40,727 bases of DNA, from assembly GCA_021202495.1 (NCBI GenBank), contig JAJQCX010000087.1, positions 1 through 40,727 on the forward strand, given 5' to 3'. Below, in pieces: positions 7,884 to 14,735 of the stretch. Each line of letters begins with the position of its first letter. The stretch's first letter is position 1. The stretch is from Clostridia bacterium. Lineage in GTDB: Bacteria > Bacillota > Clostridia > UMGS1883. The position numbers were made by a program, and so were the translations under genes. The notes under the pieces are model-generated. The model worked only from the letters and a program-made list of their open reading frames with translations. It did not search any database and was not told where the DNA came from.

Positions 7884-7966
7884 TCACGCACACCTCACAA
7901 TTCCACAACGTGAATTTCCCTGCCGTACCGCCTCGCGAAAACGCCTCAAGCGGCACTCTTGCGCCC

Positions 7967-8006
7967 GCAGGCGCTTCAATTCAAATTCCGCTTTGCGGAA
8001 TTTGAA
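7967..8006. repeat. intergenic hairpin repeat (CGCAGGCGCTT...AAATT type)
   Basis: TTCAAATTCCGC (7980-7991) pairs perfectly with GCGGAATTTGAA (7995-8006), and CCGCAGGCGCTT precedes it. The same CCGCAGGCGCTTNAATT start occurs at about 10505, and a related AAATTTTGC hairpin occurs at 36187-36211. It is probably a small dispersed repeat. Confidence 0.55.
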
Positions 8007-8045
8007 CCTTCATTGTTAATTATACATTCTTAATTCTAATAAACC

Positions 8046-8071
8046 GCCTCCCGCACCTCGGGAGGCGCTTT
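8046..8071 (+). terminator. terminator-like hairpin before feoA
   Basis: GCCTCCCG, CACCT loop, CGGGAGGC, then GCTTT. The short T run makes this a moderate candidate for ending transcription from the upstream ATPase gene. Confidence 0.5.
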
Positions 8072-8114
8072 GTCATATAATGTTCACAGGAAGACAATTA
8101 AAGGAGCACACCCA

Positions 8115-8345
8115 ATGGACGGCAGATTATCTCATTTAAAATGCGGCGAATGTGCCGCCGTTTCCAAAATCAATTGCGGCATTCTCACGCGCCGCCGCTT
8201 GACCGACCTCGGCATGATTTGCGGCACGCCCGTTTTCTGCCTCATGCAAAGCTTGGGCGGCGGCATATGCGCCTACCGCGTCTGTGACAGCGTGATAGCC
8301 CTTCGCCGTGAGGACGCCGATTGTATAGCAGTAAAATCAATATAA
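8115..8345 (+). CDS. feoA: FeoA family ferrous iron transport protein
   Basis: FeoA is a small cytoplasmic SH3-fold protein that supports FeoB-mediated Fe(II) uptake. The 76-residue frame starts at ATG 8115, 8 bases after AAGGAG. It has the family pattern of an N-terminal LSHLKCGECAAVSKI strand pair, a conserved RRRLTDLGMICGTPVFC segment, and a C-terminal strand (RVCDSVIALRREDADCIAV). It is cysteine-rich for its size, with seven Cys. It sits 85 bases upstream of feoB in the same direction; the gap holds two GC-rich hairpins that may adjust relative expression. Confidence 0.9.
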   Translation: MDGRLSHLKCGECAAVSKINCGILTRRRLTDLGMICGTPVFCLMQSLGGGICAYRVCDSVIALRREDADCIAVKSI

Positions 8346-8350
8346 ATGCA

Positions 8351-8410
8351 GGGTAGGGTTTGCCCTGCCCGTGTGAGGAAGTCGCTGCACGGGTCGGGCA
8401 AGCCCGACCC
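8351..8410. repeat. double-hairpin intergenic repeat between feoA and feoB
   Basis: GGGTAGGG...CCCTGCCC (8351-8370) and the perfect GGGTCGGGC/GCCCGACCC hairpin (8391-8410) lie in tandem. The joining segment can also pair (CCCGTG with CACGGG). A degraded relative, CCTGTAGAGGTGGGGCTTGCCC, occurs near 13552 in the opposite orientation, which marks it as a dispersed element. Confidence 0.6.
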
Positions 8411-8430
8411 CTACAAAAAGAGGTGTTTCC

Positions 8431-10371
8431 ATGCTTTTTAAAAAGCCGCAAACAAAAGACGCCGACGTGAGGTTTATCTTGGTCGGCAATCCGAATGTCG
8501 GCAAAAGCACGCTTTTCAATCTTCTCACGGGCAAAAAAGTTCACACGGGCAACTGGGCGGGAAAAACCGTCTCCGTCTCCGACGGCTTAGGCATACATAA
8601 CAAAAAGCCCTACCTCATTTCGGATTTGCCCGGCATTGCCTCGCTCTCATCTCCCACTGCGGAGGAAATGGCAGCCTCGGACGAAATTGCCCGCGGGCAT
8701 TACGACTGCTGCATCATCGTGCTCGACGCAACTCAACTTGCCCGCTCGCTCACGCTCGCTTTGCGCGTACTTGAGATAACGCCCCGCTGCGTCGTCTGCG
8801 TCAACCTCTGCGACGAAGCCGAAAAGAAGGGCATAACGGTTGACAAAAACGCCCTCGAATTTATCCTGGGCACAAAGGTCGCACTCATCTCCGCCGGACG
8901 AAAAAAAGGCGTCTCATATCTAATGGACTCCGCTTTTGATGTCGCCTCGGGCACATTTTCAAAAAAGGTCTTCACCCCGCTCTATTCTCCCGCCGCCGAA
9001 GATGCGCTCAAGGGCATTTCCCCCATCCGCCGCGACGCCGTCCTCACCGTCCTCCGCGAAGGGCGCGACGATGCGCTCATTTGCGAAATGTCCGAGCGCG
9101 TCGTTTCCCTCGCCTGTAAGATAGCCCGCACCGTCACTGTGCGCAAAACCGTCCGCGAAAGTGTCGATTATAAGATTGACCGCGTGCTCTGCTCGCCGCG
9201 CTTCGGCATTCCCGCCATGCTCTGCCTTTTGGCGCTCGTCCTTTGGATAACCGTCTCCGCCGCAAACTACCCATCCGAGCTTTTGGCGCGCCTCTTTTCC
9301 CACGGCGACACGCTTCTTCTCCGCTTTTTAACAGCAGTCAACGCACCTGCCCCGCTCGTTTCGGCTCTTGTTTACGGCGTATGGCGCACGCTTTCAACCG
9401 TCGTTTCCGTCATGCTGCCGCCGATGGCGGTCTTCTTCCCGTTCTTCACTCTTCTTGAGGAAGTCGGCTACCTTCCCCGCGTCGCCTTTAATCTCGACAA
9501 CGCCTTTCACCGCTGCGGCAGCTGCGGCAAGCAGTCGCTCACCATGTGCATGGGGCTTGGATGCACATGTGTCGGCGTCACCGGATCTGCCATCATTTCC
9601 TCCCGCCGCGAAAGGCTCATCGCCGTTTTGACCAACACATTCATGCCCTGCAACGGCCGCTTCGGCGCACTTATCGCGGTTATCGGCATGTTTCTTGCGT
9701 CAGGCTCTTTTTCCTCGGGCGTCATTCTCATGCTCACGCTTGTTTTTGCCGTTCTTATGACTTTTTTAGCCTCCAAGCTTCTCTCCGCAACTATCCTGCG
9801 CGGCAACGGCGAGGGCTTCATCTTGGAGCTTCCGCCCTACCGCCGCCCCCGCGTTTTCAAAATAATCGTCTCTTCTCTCATCGAAAAGGCTCTCGCCGTG
9901 CTTCTCCGCGCCGTCTCCGTCGCCGCCCCCGCAGGGCTTGTCATTTGGCTCTTCTCAAATCTCACGTTTCACGGCGCGTCAATCATTTCGCACCTTTCCT
10001 CTCTCCTCGATCCCGTCGGTCAAATCATGGGACTTGACGGCACAATCCTTCTCGCCTTTATCTTAGGCTTCCCCGCAAACGAAATCGTCCTGCCCATAGC
10101 CCTGATGATTTACACCGGCGGCTCCGCCATGACAAGCCTCACCGCCCTTTCCTCATTAAAAATACTTCTAACCTCCAACGGCTGGAGCATCGCCACCGCC
10201 ATCTCCTTCATCATCTTCTCCACCCTCCATTGGCCCTGCGCCAGCGCAGTTTTGACAATTCATAAGGAAACAAAAAGCCTCTTTTGGACAATAGTGTCCA
10301 TCCTCCTCCCCACCGCGTTCGGGTTTATACTCTGTATAATTGTACACTTCGCATTTATTCTTTTCGCATAA
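8431..10371 (+). CDS. feoB: ferrous iron transport protein FeoB
   Basis: FeoB is the membrane Fe(II) transporter with an N-terminal GTPase. The 646-residue product has G1 GNPNVGKST at 19-27, a switch I threonine region (VHTGNWAGKTV), G3 DLPG at 65-68, and an NLCD G4 motif near residue 127. The membrane part (about 250-640) contains the two repeated Gate/FeoB_C regions, with SCGKQSLTMCMGLGCTCVG and MPCNGRFGALI, and the late NGWSIATAISF/HWPCASA helices. The start is ATG after AGAGGTG. It is somewhat shorter than E. coli FeoB (about 770), as is common in anaerobes. It forms an operon with feoA. Confidence 0.95.
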   Translation: MLFKKPQTKDADVRFILVGNPNVGKSTLFNLLTGKKVHTGNWAGKTVSVSDGLGIHNKKPYLISDLPGIASLSSPTAEEMAASDEIARGHYDCCIIVLDATQLARSLTLALRVLEITPRCVVCVNLCDEAEKKGITVDKNALEFILGTKVALISAGRKKGVSYLMDSAFDVASGTFSKKVFTPLYSPAAEDALKGISPIRRDAVLTVLREGRDDALICEMSERVVSLACKIARTVTVRKTVRESVDYKIDRVLCSPRFGIPAMLCLLALVLWITVSAANYPSELLARLFSHGDTLLLRFLTAVNAPAPLVSALVYGVWRTLSTVVSVMLPPMAVFFPFFTLLEEVGYLPRVAFNLDNAFHRCGSCGKQSLTMCMGLGCTCVGVTGSAIISSRRERLIAVLTNTFMPCNGRFGALIAVIGMFLASGSFSSGVILMLTLVFAVLMTFLASKLLSATILRGNGEGFILELPPYRRPRVFKIIVSSLIEKALAVLLRAVSVAAPAGLVIWLFSNLTFHGASIISHLSSLLDPVGQIMGLDGTILLAFILGFPANEIVLPIALMIYTGGSAMTSLTALSSLKILLTSNGWSIATAISFIIFSTLHWPCASAVLTIHKETKSLFWTIVSILLPTAFGFILCIIVHFAFILFA

Positions 10372-10677
10372 TCAAAAGGGACTGATTTTCCGCCATTTCA
10401 GCGTAAAATCAGTCCGACTCACCACAATTACCGCCCCGTGCGGCTTCCCTTTTCTCTGCATTTTTCCGCATCATCAATGCGGAGCTCATCCCAGCCCGCC
10501 ACGTCCGCAGGCGCTTAAATTTATATTTTGCGCAGTTTATATATAAAACTCGGGATTGTCTGCATAAATGGCACCGCCACCGCTTAAAAATATAGTTTAT
10601 TGTGTAAGCGTTTATCCAAATTATGTTTCCGAATATTTCTCGCTTTCCGGATGCCCTACATAATTAGCGAAATTCTG
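10372..10677. other. intergenic region between feoB and the LRR lipoprotein gene
   Basis: The two genes converge here. The region holds an 11-bp hairpin (GGACTGATTTT at 10379-10389 with AAAATCAGTCC at 10405-10415) that may end feoB transcripts. A member of the CCGCAGGCGCTT repeat lies near 10505-10535. AATTAGC...GCTAATT at 10662-10683 overlaps the LRR gene stop. I see no coding sequence. Confidence 0.5.
10379..10415 (+). terminator. hairpin downstream of feoB
   Basis: A perfect 11-bp stem with a 15-base loop starts 8 bases after the feoB stop. There is no T run after it on the plus strand, so the terminator call is tentative. Confidence 0.4.
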
Positions 10678-11397
10678 CTAATTATTGTAATGTATATTCG
10701 CGTCCGATATTTCACTGTTGAAGCGATACATATCCATATTTTTATTCCAGCCTTCTTCTGTACCGCTGTAATATACATCTGCAATATTTGAACAGCCATC
10801 AAAAGCGTTGGATTGAATCGTCAATCTTCCTGTATTTTTTATTGTTACACTTTTTAAAGCAGAACACGTATCAAAGGCATACTCATAAATATGACTTACG
10901 CTCTCAGGCAGAACAATGTCAGTCAGGCTTGTACATTCACAAAAAGCTCCTTTTCCAATGCTGAAAACCCCACTTCCTATTGATACGTTTTTTAGATTAT
11001 GGCAGTAAGAAAAGGCAGCATATCCTATACTTGTTACCTCGTTTCCAATCTCAACAGAAACTATGTCTTCTTTAAATTCCTTCCAAGGTTTTTCTACGCC
11101 AAAAGCTGCTCCGTAATTGGTCATGGTTCCACTCCCGGAAATAGTCAGTACTCCTTCACCATCCAAAGTCCACAGTAGATTTTCCCCGCATGTACCGGAT
11201 CCCACGATATATGACGCAGAATGTGTTTGTGTATCCTGATCATTTGTTGCTGTAGCCGTCTCACCATCAGATACACCGAGTGATTCGTTTAACACATCGT
11301 CCGTGGAGCTTTCCTTCAAAGAACCACATGCTGTTATGTTGAAAATGAATGCCCCTAACATTAGAAATGCAACGCTGTTTCTGATTTTTTTGCACAA
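10678..11397 (-). CDS. BspA-like leucine-rich repeat lipoprotein
   Basis: The 239-residue protein has a signal sequence with lipobox (FNITAC, Cys at about 24), then a Ser/Thr/Asp-rich linker, then a CGENLLWTLDGEGVLTISGSG module and about four LRR_5 repeats (TSIGYAAFSYCHNLKNVSI type). Such proteins are surface-anchored in gut bacteria and bind host or matrix proteins in some cases. The track start is TTG, 12 bases from GGAGG. An ATG ideally placed (7 bases) from the same GGAGG is out of frame by one base across a run of seven A; eight A would join them. A slipped-strand switch or a sequencing error is possible. Confidence 0.8.
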   Translation of the reverse strand: MCKKIRNSVAFLMLGAFIFNITACGSLKESSTDDVLNESLGVSDGETATATNDQDTQTHSASYIVGSGTCGENLLWTLDGEGVLTISGSGTMTNYGAAFGVEKPWKEFKEDIVSVEIGNEVTSIGYAAFSYCHNLKNVSIGSGVFSIGKGAFCECTSLTDIVLPESVSHIYEYAFDTCSALKSVTIKNTGRLTIQSNAFDGCSNIADVYYSGTEEGWNKNMDMYRFNSEISDANIHYNN

Positions 11398-11445
11398 TTC
11401 ATAAATCTTCCTCCATTAATTATAATAATCGTTTTTCACACAGTT

Positions 11446-11457
11446 AGACATATGTCT
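11446..11457. promoter_or_regulatory. palindrome upstream of the LRR lipoprotein gene
   Basis: AGACATATGTCT is a perfect 12-base palindrome about 50 bases upstream of the start codon, next to the AT-rich TATTATAAT segment. It is a possible operator; no regulator is assigned. Confidence 0.35.
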
Positions 11458-11553
11458 GATTTTGTAGTCTCTCCCGCATAACCTTCAAGCAAACAATAAG
11501 TTTAAATATGCTTTTCTGTATATCATAAGTATATCTTCTTTTCAATACAATAT

Positions 11554-12066
11554 TTATTTCTTTATCAGCGCAACAATCTGCCCGATTACGCCTATATACA
11601 AAAAATAGAACCCCGCACCGAACGTGTAATTATACACAAATTTGCTGCTTACTATGCAAAATGCACAGCTTACAAACAATGTCCATATCCATATTCCTAC
11701 CAATCCGATAATGGATAACCTTCCGTGATTTGTAAACTGAAACGCGAGGAAAATTACCGTACATATAACTAATATTACCATTATCGGCGTAAAGTCAAAG
11801 TATTCGCTACACGCCAAATATATGGAATATGAGCCGAGGAACACCGAAAAGAACGGTAAATAAATGCTTATTAAAAATACGACCGACGACACTGCCGCTA
11901 TTATCTTACTGACCGTGCTTATCTTTTGTCCTCCCCTTGTATCAACCGGCTGCATGCTTGCTGTTTCCGCCGGCGTAATTTGATTGGTCTTCTCAATCTT
12001 TCCCCCGCAAAAAGGGTAAAACGCTACACCGTCTTTTATTTCCCTTCCGCAATTACCACAAAACAT
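11554..12066 (-). CDS. zinc-ribbon membrane protein of unknown function
   Basis: This is a 170-residue protein with an N-terminal zinc-ribbon-like segment (MFCGNCGREIKDGVAFYPFCGG), a polar linker to about residue 45, and four hydrophobic segments filling the rest. The usual ribbon is CxxC...CxxC; here the third ligand is Tyr (FYPFC in place of FCPxC), so metal binding may be lost or altered. The ATG follows GGAGGAGATAATC. No family function is known to me. It is flanked by two exported proteins on the same strand but separated from each by about 100-150 bases. Confidence 0.7.
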   Translation of the reverse strand: MFCGNCGREIKDGVAFYPFCGGKIEKTNQITPAETASMQPVDTRGGQKISTVSKIIAAVSSVVFLISIYLPFFSVFLGSYSIYLACSEYFDFTPIMVILVICTVIFLAFQFTNHGRLSIIGLVGIWIWTLFVSCAFCIVSSKFVYNYTFGAGFYFLYIGVIGQIVALIKK

Positions 12067-12165
12067 GATTATCTCCTCCCAGCTTTTTGATAATTTTATT
12101 CATACCCTGACAAAACGCCGATTCCCGTGCCGATAAATCCGACCTGAAATATCATTCCGATTTTA

Positions 12166-12849
12166 TCACTTCACTGTTATGTTGCCTAAGCCGATGGCAG
12201 ACCTATATTTTGAGCTCCCAACACTAACCTTAAGCTGAAGTCCGTATTCCACGTTAAGGGAAACTTTTTTCGGCAAAGCCCCCGCCTCCACATCAAATTC
12301 TTTTATCAACTCACCGTCAAGGAAAAAATACACAGTTCTATCAGTCATATCACTTCCGTCAACGTGTCCCAATGTAAATTCTATTTGTGAATATTTGCTG
12401 TCCAAATTAAATATTGCGTATCCGTTATCATAGTAAATAGTGAACCCGTGGCTGTACTTTGTTCCGCCCATGTTAAAGCTATTTGTGCTGCTATAGGCTG
12501 TGTAATTGCGTGTCTCATACGGCGGGCAAACATCCAACAAATACGTTCCGTCCGCAACCTGCTCATCCCAAAGGTATATACTCTTCTCCGCGCCGTCCCA
12601 TGTTACCTCCATGTCCGCCAAATTTGCCGCGCCGCGCACGGGAACATATGTCGTTCCGTTGTAGATGAACGGTTCAATCGTATTTCCGTTCGCGTCCTTC
12701 AGTTCGCACAGCACATTGTCCTTATAGACCTTGATGTCGTCATACGTCACCTCAATCGTCTCGACCCTGCTTTTCGCAAATGCCGCGCCGCCGGTTATCA
12801 TTGTGCCGATAAGAACGCCCGCGATCAATCCCTGTAATTTCTGTTTCAT
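12166..12849 (-). CDS. exported protein with copper-amine-oxidase N domain and NPCBM domain
   Basis: The 227-residue protein starts with a signal peptide (MKQKLQGLIAGVLIGTMITG, cleaved near AFA-K). Residues about 27-92 match the copper amine oxidase N-terminal-like stalk domain common in Clostridia (VKDGNG-type YNGTTYVPVRGAANLADM). The rest looks like an NPCBM carbohydrate-binding module (YSHGFTIYYDNGYAIFNLDSKYSQIEFTLGHVD, GVYSS-like VSVGSSKYRSAIGLGNI). A role at the cell wall or on glycans is inferred. The start is ATG 8 bases after AAAGGAGAA. A consensus promoter overlaps that of the divergent XRE gene. Confidence 0.82.
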   Translation of the reverse strand: MKQKLQGLIAGVLIGTMITGGAAFAKSRVETIEVTYDDIKVYKDNVLCELKDANGNTIEPFIYNGTTYVPVRGAANLADMEVTWDGAEKSIYLWDEQVADGTYLLDVCPPYETRNYTAYSSTNSFNMGGTKYSHGFTIYYDNGYAIFNLDSKYSQIEFTLGHVDGSDMTDRTVYFFLDGELIKEFDVEAGALPKKVSLNVEYGLQLKVSVGSSKYRSAIGLGNITVK

Positions 12850-12887
12850 AAAATCACTTCTCCTTTATCTTCTAATTCTATAGCTAA

Positions 12888-12916
12888 ATTATACGCTATT
12901 AGCTTAATTTTGTCAA
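12888..12916 (-). promoter_or_regulatory. promoter of the NPCBM-domain gene
   Basis: On the minus strand TTGACA (12911-12916), 17 bp, TATAAT (12888-12893): a perfect consensus. AGCTAA (12882-12887) and TTAGCT (12899-12904) form an inverted repeat around the -10 box. Confidence 0.85.
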
Positions 12917-12939
12917 TAGCTTTCCGCTTATTTTATATT
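12910..12939 (+). promoter_or_regulatory. divergent promoter of the XRE gene
   Basis: TTGTCA (12910-12915) followed after 17-18 bp by TTATAT/TATATT. Its -35 overlaps the -35 of the minus-strand promoter, so the two promoters should compete or be co-regulated. Confidence 0.55.
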
Positions 12940-12992
12940 CTATCAGCATATATTAAAATAATACTGTCAGTTTAGAATCGGAAGTGATTATA

Positions 12993-13331
12993 ATGGAAAG
13001 CAAAAATATTAACATCGAAATCGGTTTCCGCGTCAAGGAGAAGCGCAAAGCAATGAAATATACCCGCGAAGCTCTCTCCGAGCTTTTGGATATTTCCCCA
13101 CAGTTTTTAGCTCAAATCGAAAGCGGCAAGCGCGGTATGTCCTTCACCACCCTCGCCAAAGTCAGCGCCGTTTTGGGCGTATCGTGCGACTACCTCATCT
13201 TGGGCAAATCCGACTCCCCCGACCGCTCCCGTATATATGAGCTTGCCTCCAACATCGACGAAAAATATCTCCCCGTCGCCGAAGACCTCCTCTCCTCCCT
13301 CCTCCGCGCAATCGCCCTCGCTTCGGAATAA
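12993..13331 (+). CDS. XRE family helix-turn-helix regulator
   Basis: This is a 112-residue protein with a helix-turn-helix at about 10-68 (VKEKRKAMKYTREALSELLD, then SPQFLAQIESGKRGMSFTTLAKVSAVLGVSCDYLILG) and a short helical C-terminus. It has the size of phage-type or housekeeping XRE repressors. I prefer ATG 12993, 8 bases after GGAAG, over the GTG at 12984. It is divergent from the NPCBM protein and shares overlapping promoters with it, so that gene and itself are the likely targets. Confidence 0.85.
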   Translation: MESKNINIEIGFRVKEKRKAMKYTREALSELLDISPQFLAQIESGKRGMSFTTLAKVSAVLGVSCDYLILGKSDSPDRSRIYELASNIDEKYLPVAEDLLSSLLRAIALASE

Positions 13332-13380
13332 AAACCGCGCCTTGAAACACAAAAGCCTCATGTTTCAAAGCGCGGTTTAT
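13332..13380 (+). terminator. terminator after the XRE gene
   Basis: AAACCGCGC.TTGAAACA (13332-13349) pairs with TGTTTCAA.GCGCGGTTT (13361-13378) with one mismatch, followed by ATTTAT. Confidence 0.75.
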
Positions 13381-13612
13381 TTATAATCTAAAAATGTCTC
13401 CCCATGGGACACATTACTTTCGTAAGAGGTGCGGGGAGTCCTGTTGATACAATTATATTCTCTCAATTCGTGAAAGTCAATCCCCAATTTGCACAAGCAT
13501 CCGTGCCACGTTCTACGCTCTTTTCCGTTTTTTCCACTCTGCAACGCCGCTCCTGTAGAGGTGGGGCTTGCCCATCAGCGGCAATATTTGCACCAAACTA
13601 ATCTATCACTCA
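13381..13612. other. gene-free stretch between two XRE genes
   Basis: No supported gene. It contains a degraded copy (about 13552-13575) of the GGGTCGGGC-type hairpin element found between feoA and feoB, and a CTCCCC...GGGGAG pair at 13397-13440. No trace of a hipA-like gene is visible, which matters for the orphan HipB-like gene next to it. Confidence 0.45.
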
Positions 13613-13954
13613 TCATCTATCTTCTCCCCAAACCCATTCCGATTTTTTATCCGCACTCTTCGCACTCACTCTCTGCCGCTGCGGCTTTTGCTCATACAGT
13701 TCTTTAAAGCTCGGCTTTTTTTCGGGAATTAACATGTCCATGTTCTGCGCCAACCCCAAATTTCGCAAAATCTTTATATAATTTGAAAATTTTGCGTCAA
13801 CCCCGCTTTCAATTCTAACAACCGTGCTCGAAGAAAGTCCGCATTTTTCCGCCAGCTCCGCCTGCGTTATATTGAGCGCAATCCTATGCTGCTTAATTCT
13901 TGCACCGATCTCTTTTAAAAGAGTAATCTCACTTTCATTCCCCGTTATTTTCAT
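13613..13954 (-). CDS. HipB-like XRE regulator without HipA partner
   Basis: The 113-residue protein has a helix-turn-helix at about 14-70 (IGARIKQHRIALNITQAELAEKCGLSSSTVVRIESG, then the NYIKILRNLGLAQNMDMLIPE repeat). Its tail, PSFKELYEQ...RQRVSA...WVWGED, resembles the C-terminus of Firmicutes/Bacteroidota HipB antitoxins. In those systems hipA follows at once. Here the downstream side is a gene-free stretch and then a convergent gene, so it looks like an orphan antitoxin or a free-standing repressor. The ATG follows GAGGCGGCGGA. A perfect palindrome overlaps its -35 box, consistent with autorepression. Confidence 0.8.
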   Translation of the reverse strand: MKITGNESEITLLKEIGARIKQHRIALNITQAELAEKCGLSSSTVVRIESGVDAKFSNYIKILRNLGLAQNMDMLIPEKKPSFKELYEQKPQRQRVSAKSADKKSEWVWGEDR

Positions 13955-13994
13955 TCCGCCGCCTCGCTTTTTAATTTATCATATTTGCACAATT

Positions 13995-14023
13995 AGCATA
14001 TCATATCACCACTAATTTGTCAA
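13995..14023 (-). promoter_or_regulatory. promoter of the HipB-like gene
   Basis: On the minus strand TTGACA (14018-14023), 17 bp, TATGCT (13995-14000). The -35 box is inside the adjacent palindrome. Confidence 0.65.
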
Positions 14024-14036
14024 GTGTGACAAATTA
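14013..14036. promoter_or_regulatory. palindromic operator of the HipB-like gene
   Basis: TAATTTGTCA (14013-14022), AGTG spacer, TGACAAATTA (14027-14036): perfect 10-bp arms over the -35 box. It could also influence the divergent gene at 14093. Confidence 0.72.
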
Positions 14037-14092
14037 AATCGTTCGCATAATTTTCCCTCCTCCCGCACAAAATAACTTTGGGAGATGATACA

Positions 14093-14536
14093 ATGGAAAA
14101 TACCGAAAACGGCGATACAATCGAGCTTCTGAAAGAATGCAACGCCGGAGTGAAAATGGGCGTCGATTCAATCGACGATGTGTTGGGCAATGTTGCGGAC
14201 GACAAAATGCGCAAGCTCCTTGCCGACTGCAAGGATAAGCATCAGGAGTTAGGCAGCGAAACACATACGCTTTTAAACCGGCTGCACAACGGCGGCAAAA
14301 GCCCCAGCGCAATGGCGTGCGGCATGGCACACATCAAAACAAACGTAATGATAACATTTTCCGGCACAGACCACACCATAGCGGATTTAATGACCGACGG
14401 CTGCAACATGGGCGTGAAAAGCCTTCACCGCTATATGAATAAATACAAAGCCGCCTCCGACGAATCGCGCGACATTGCCCGCCGCCTTATCGCTTTAGAA
14501 TCAAAGCTCGCGCAGGATCTAAGCTGCTATTTGTAA
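14093..14536 (+). CDS. small helical protein, ferritin-like DUF2383 type (tentative)
   Basis: This is a 147-residue, strongly helical protein. Conserved-looking segments are ELLKECNAGVKMGVDSIDDV, DCKDKHQELGSETHTLLNRL, and DLMTDGCNMGVKSLHRYMNKY near the C-terminus. It recalls the four-helix DUF2383/ferritin-like proteins found across Clostridia, but I have not tested this. The Asp/His/Glu pattern could bind metal. The ATG at 14093 lies downstream of GGGAGATGATACA. It is divergent from the HipB-like regulator and has its own terminator. Confidence 0.65.
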   Translation: MENTENGDTIELLKECNAGVKMGVDSIDDVLGNVADDKMRKLLADCKDKHQELGSETHTLLNRLHNGGKSPSAMACGMAHIKTNVMITFSGTDHTIADLMTDGCNMGVKSLHRYMNKYKAASDESRDIARRLIALESKLAQDLSCYL

Positions 14537-14540
14537 ACCA

Positions 14541-14570
14541 TGTCGGAGGCTTTCCTCCGACACATTTTTT
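14541..14570 (+). terminator. terminator after the helical protein gene
   Basis: TGTCGGAGG, CTTT loop, CCTCCGACA, then CATTTTTT: a perfect 9-bp stem. Confidence 0.88.
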
Positions 14571-14600
14571 CCTCGATTGTCGCTTTCGTCAAAAAACATC

Positions 14601-14629
14601 TTGATTTTTCCCCGCTGTTGTTATATAAT
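14601..14629 (+). promoter_or_regulatory. promoter of the phospho-sugar mutase gene
   Basis: TTGATT (14601-14606), 17 bp, TATAAT (14624-14629). It implies an untranslated leader of about 100 bases in which I recognise no riboswitch. Confidence 0.75.
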
Positions 14630-14735
14630 CATCTTCACTGAGGTTTGCGCCTTGTAGAGAATTATACATAAAATCGAATTGAAGAGGGCAATCATCAGTA
14701 TTTCTTGATTGTTTCATGTTAGGAGATGCGTAATA

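Larger units (their letters stand above)
7884..8114. other. intergenic region upstream of feoA with repeats
   Basis: I see no gene here. It holds a 12-bp perfect hairpin in an intergenic repeat, an AT-rich stretch with TATAAT at 8076-8081, and a terminator-like hairpin at 8046-8066. I found no good -35 box paired with that TATAAT. Confidence 0.5.

Noticed and set aside
13381-13612. Remnant of a hipA toxin gene downstream of the HipB-like gene
   Set aside because: No frame in this stretch shows HipA-like motifs; only repeat-like and unassigned sequence is visible.
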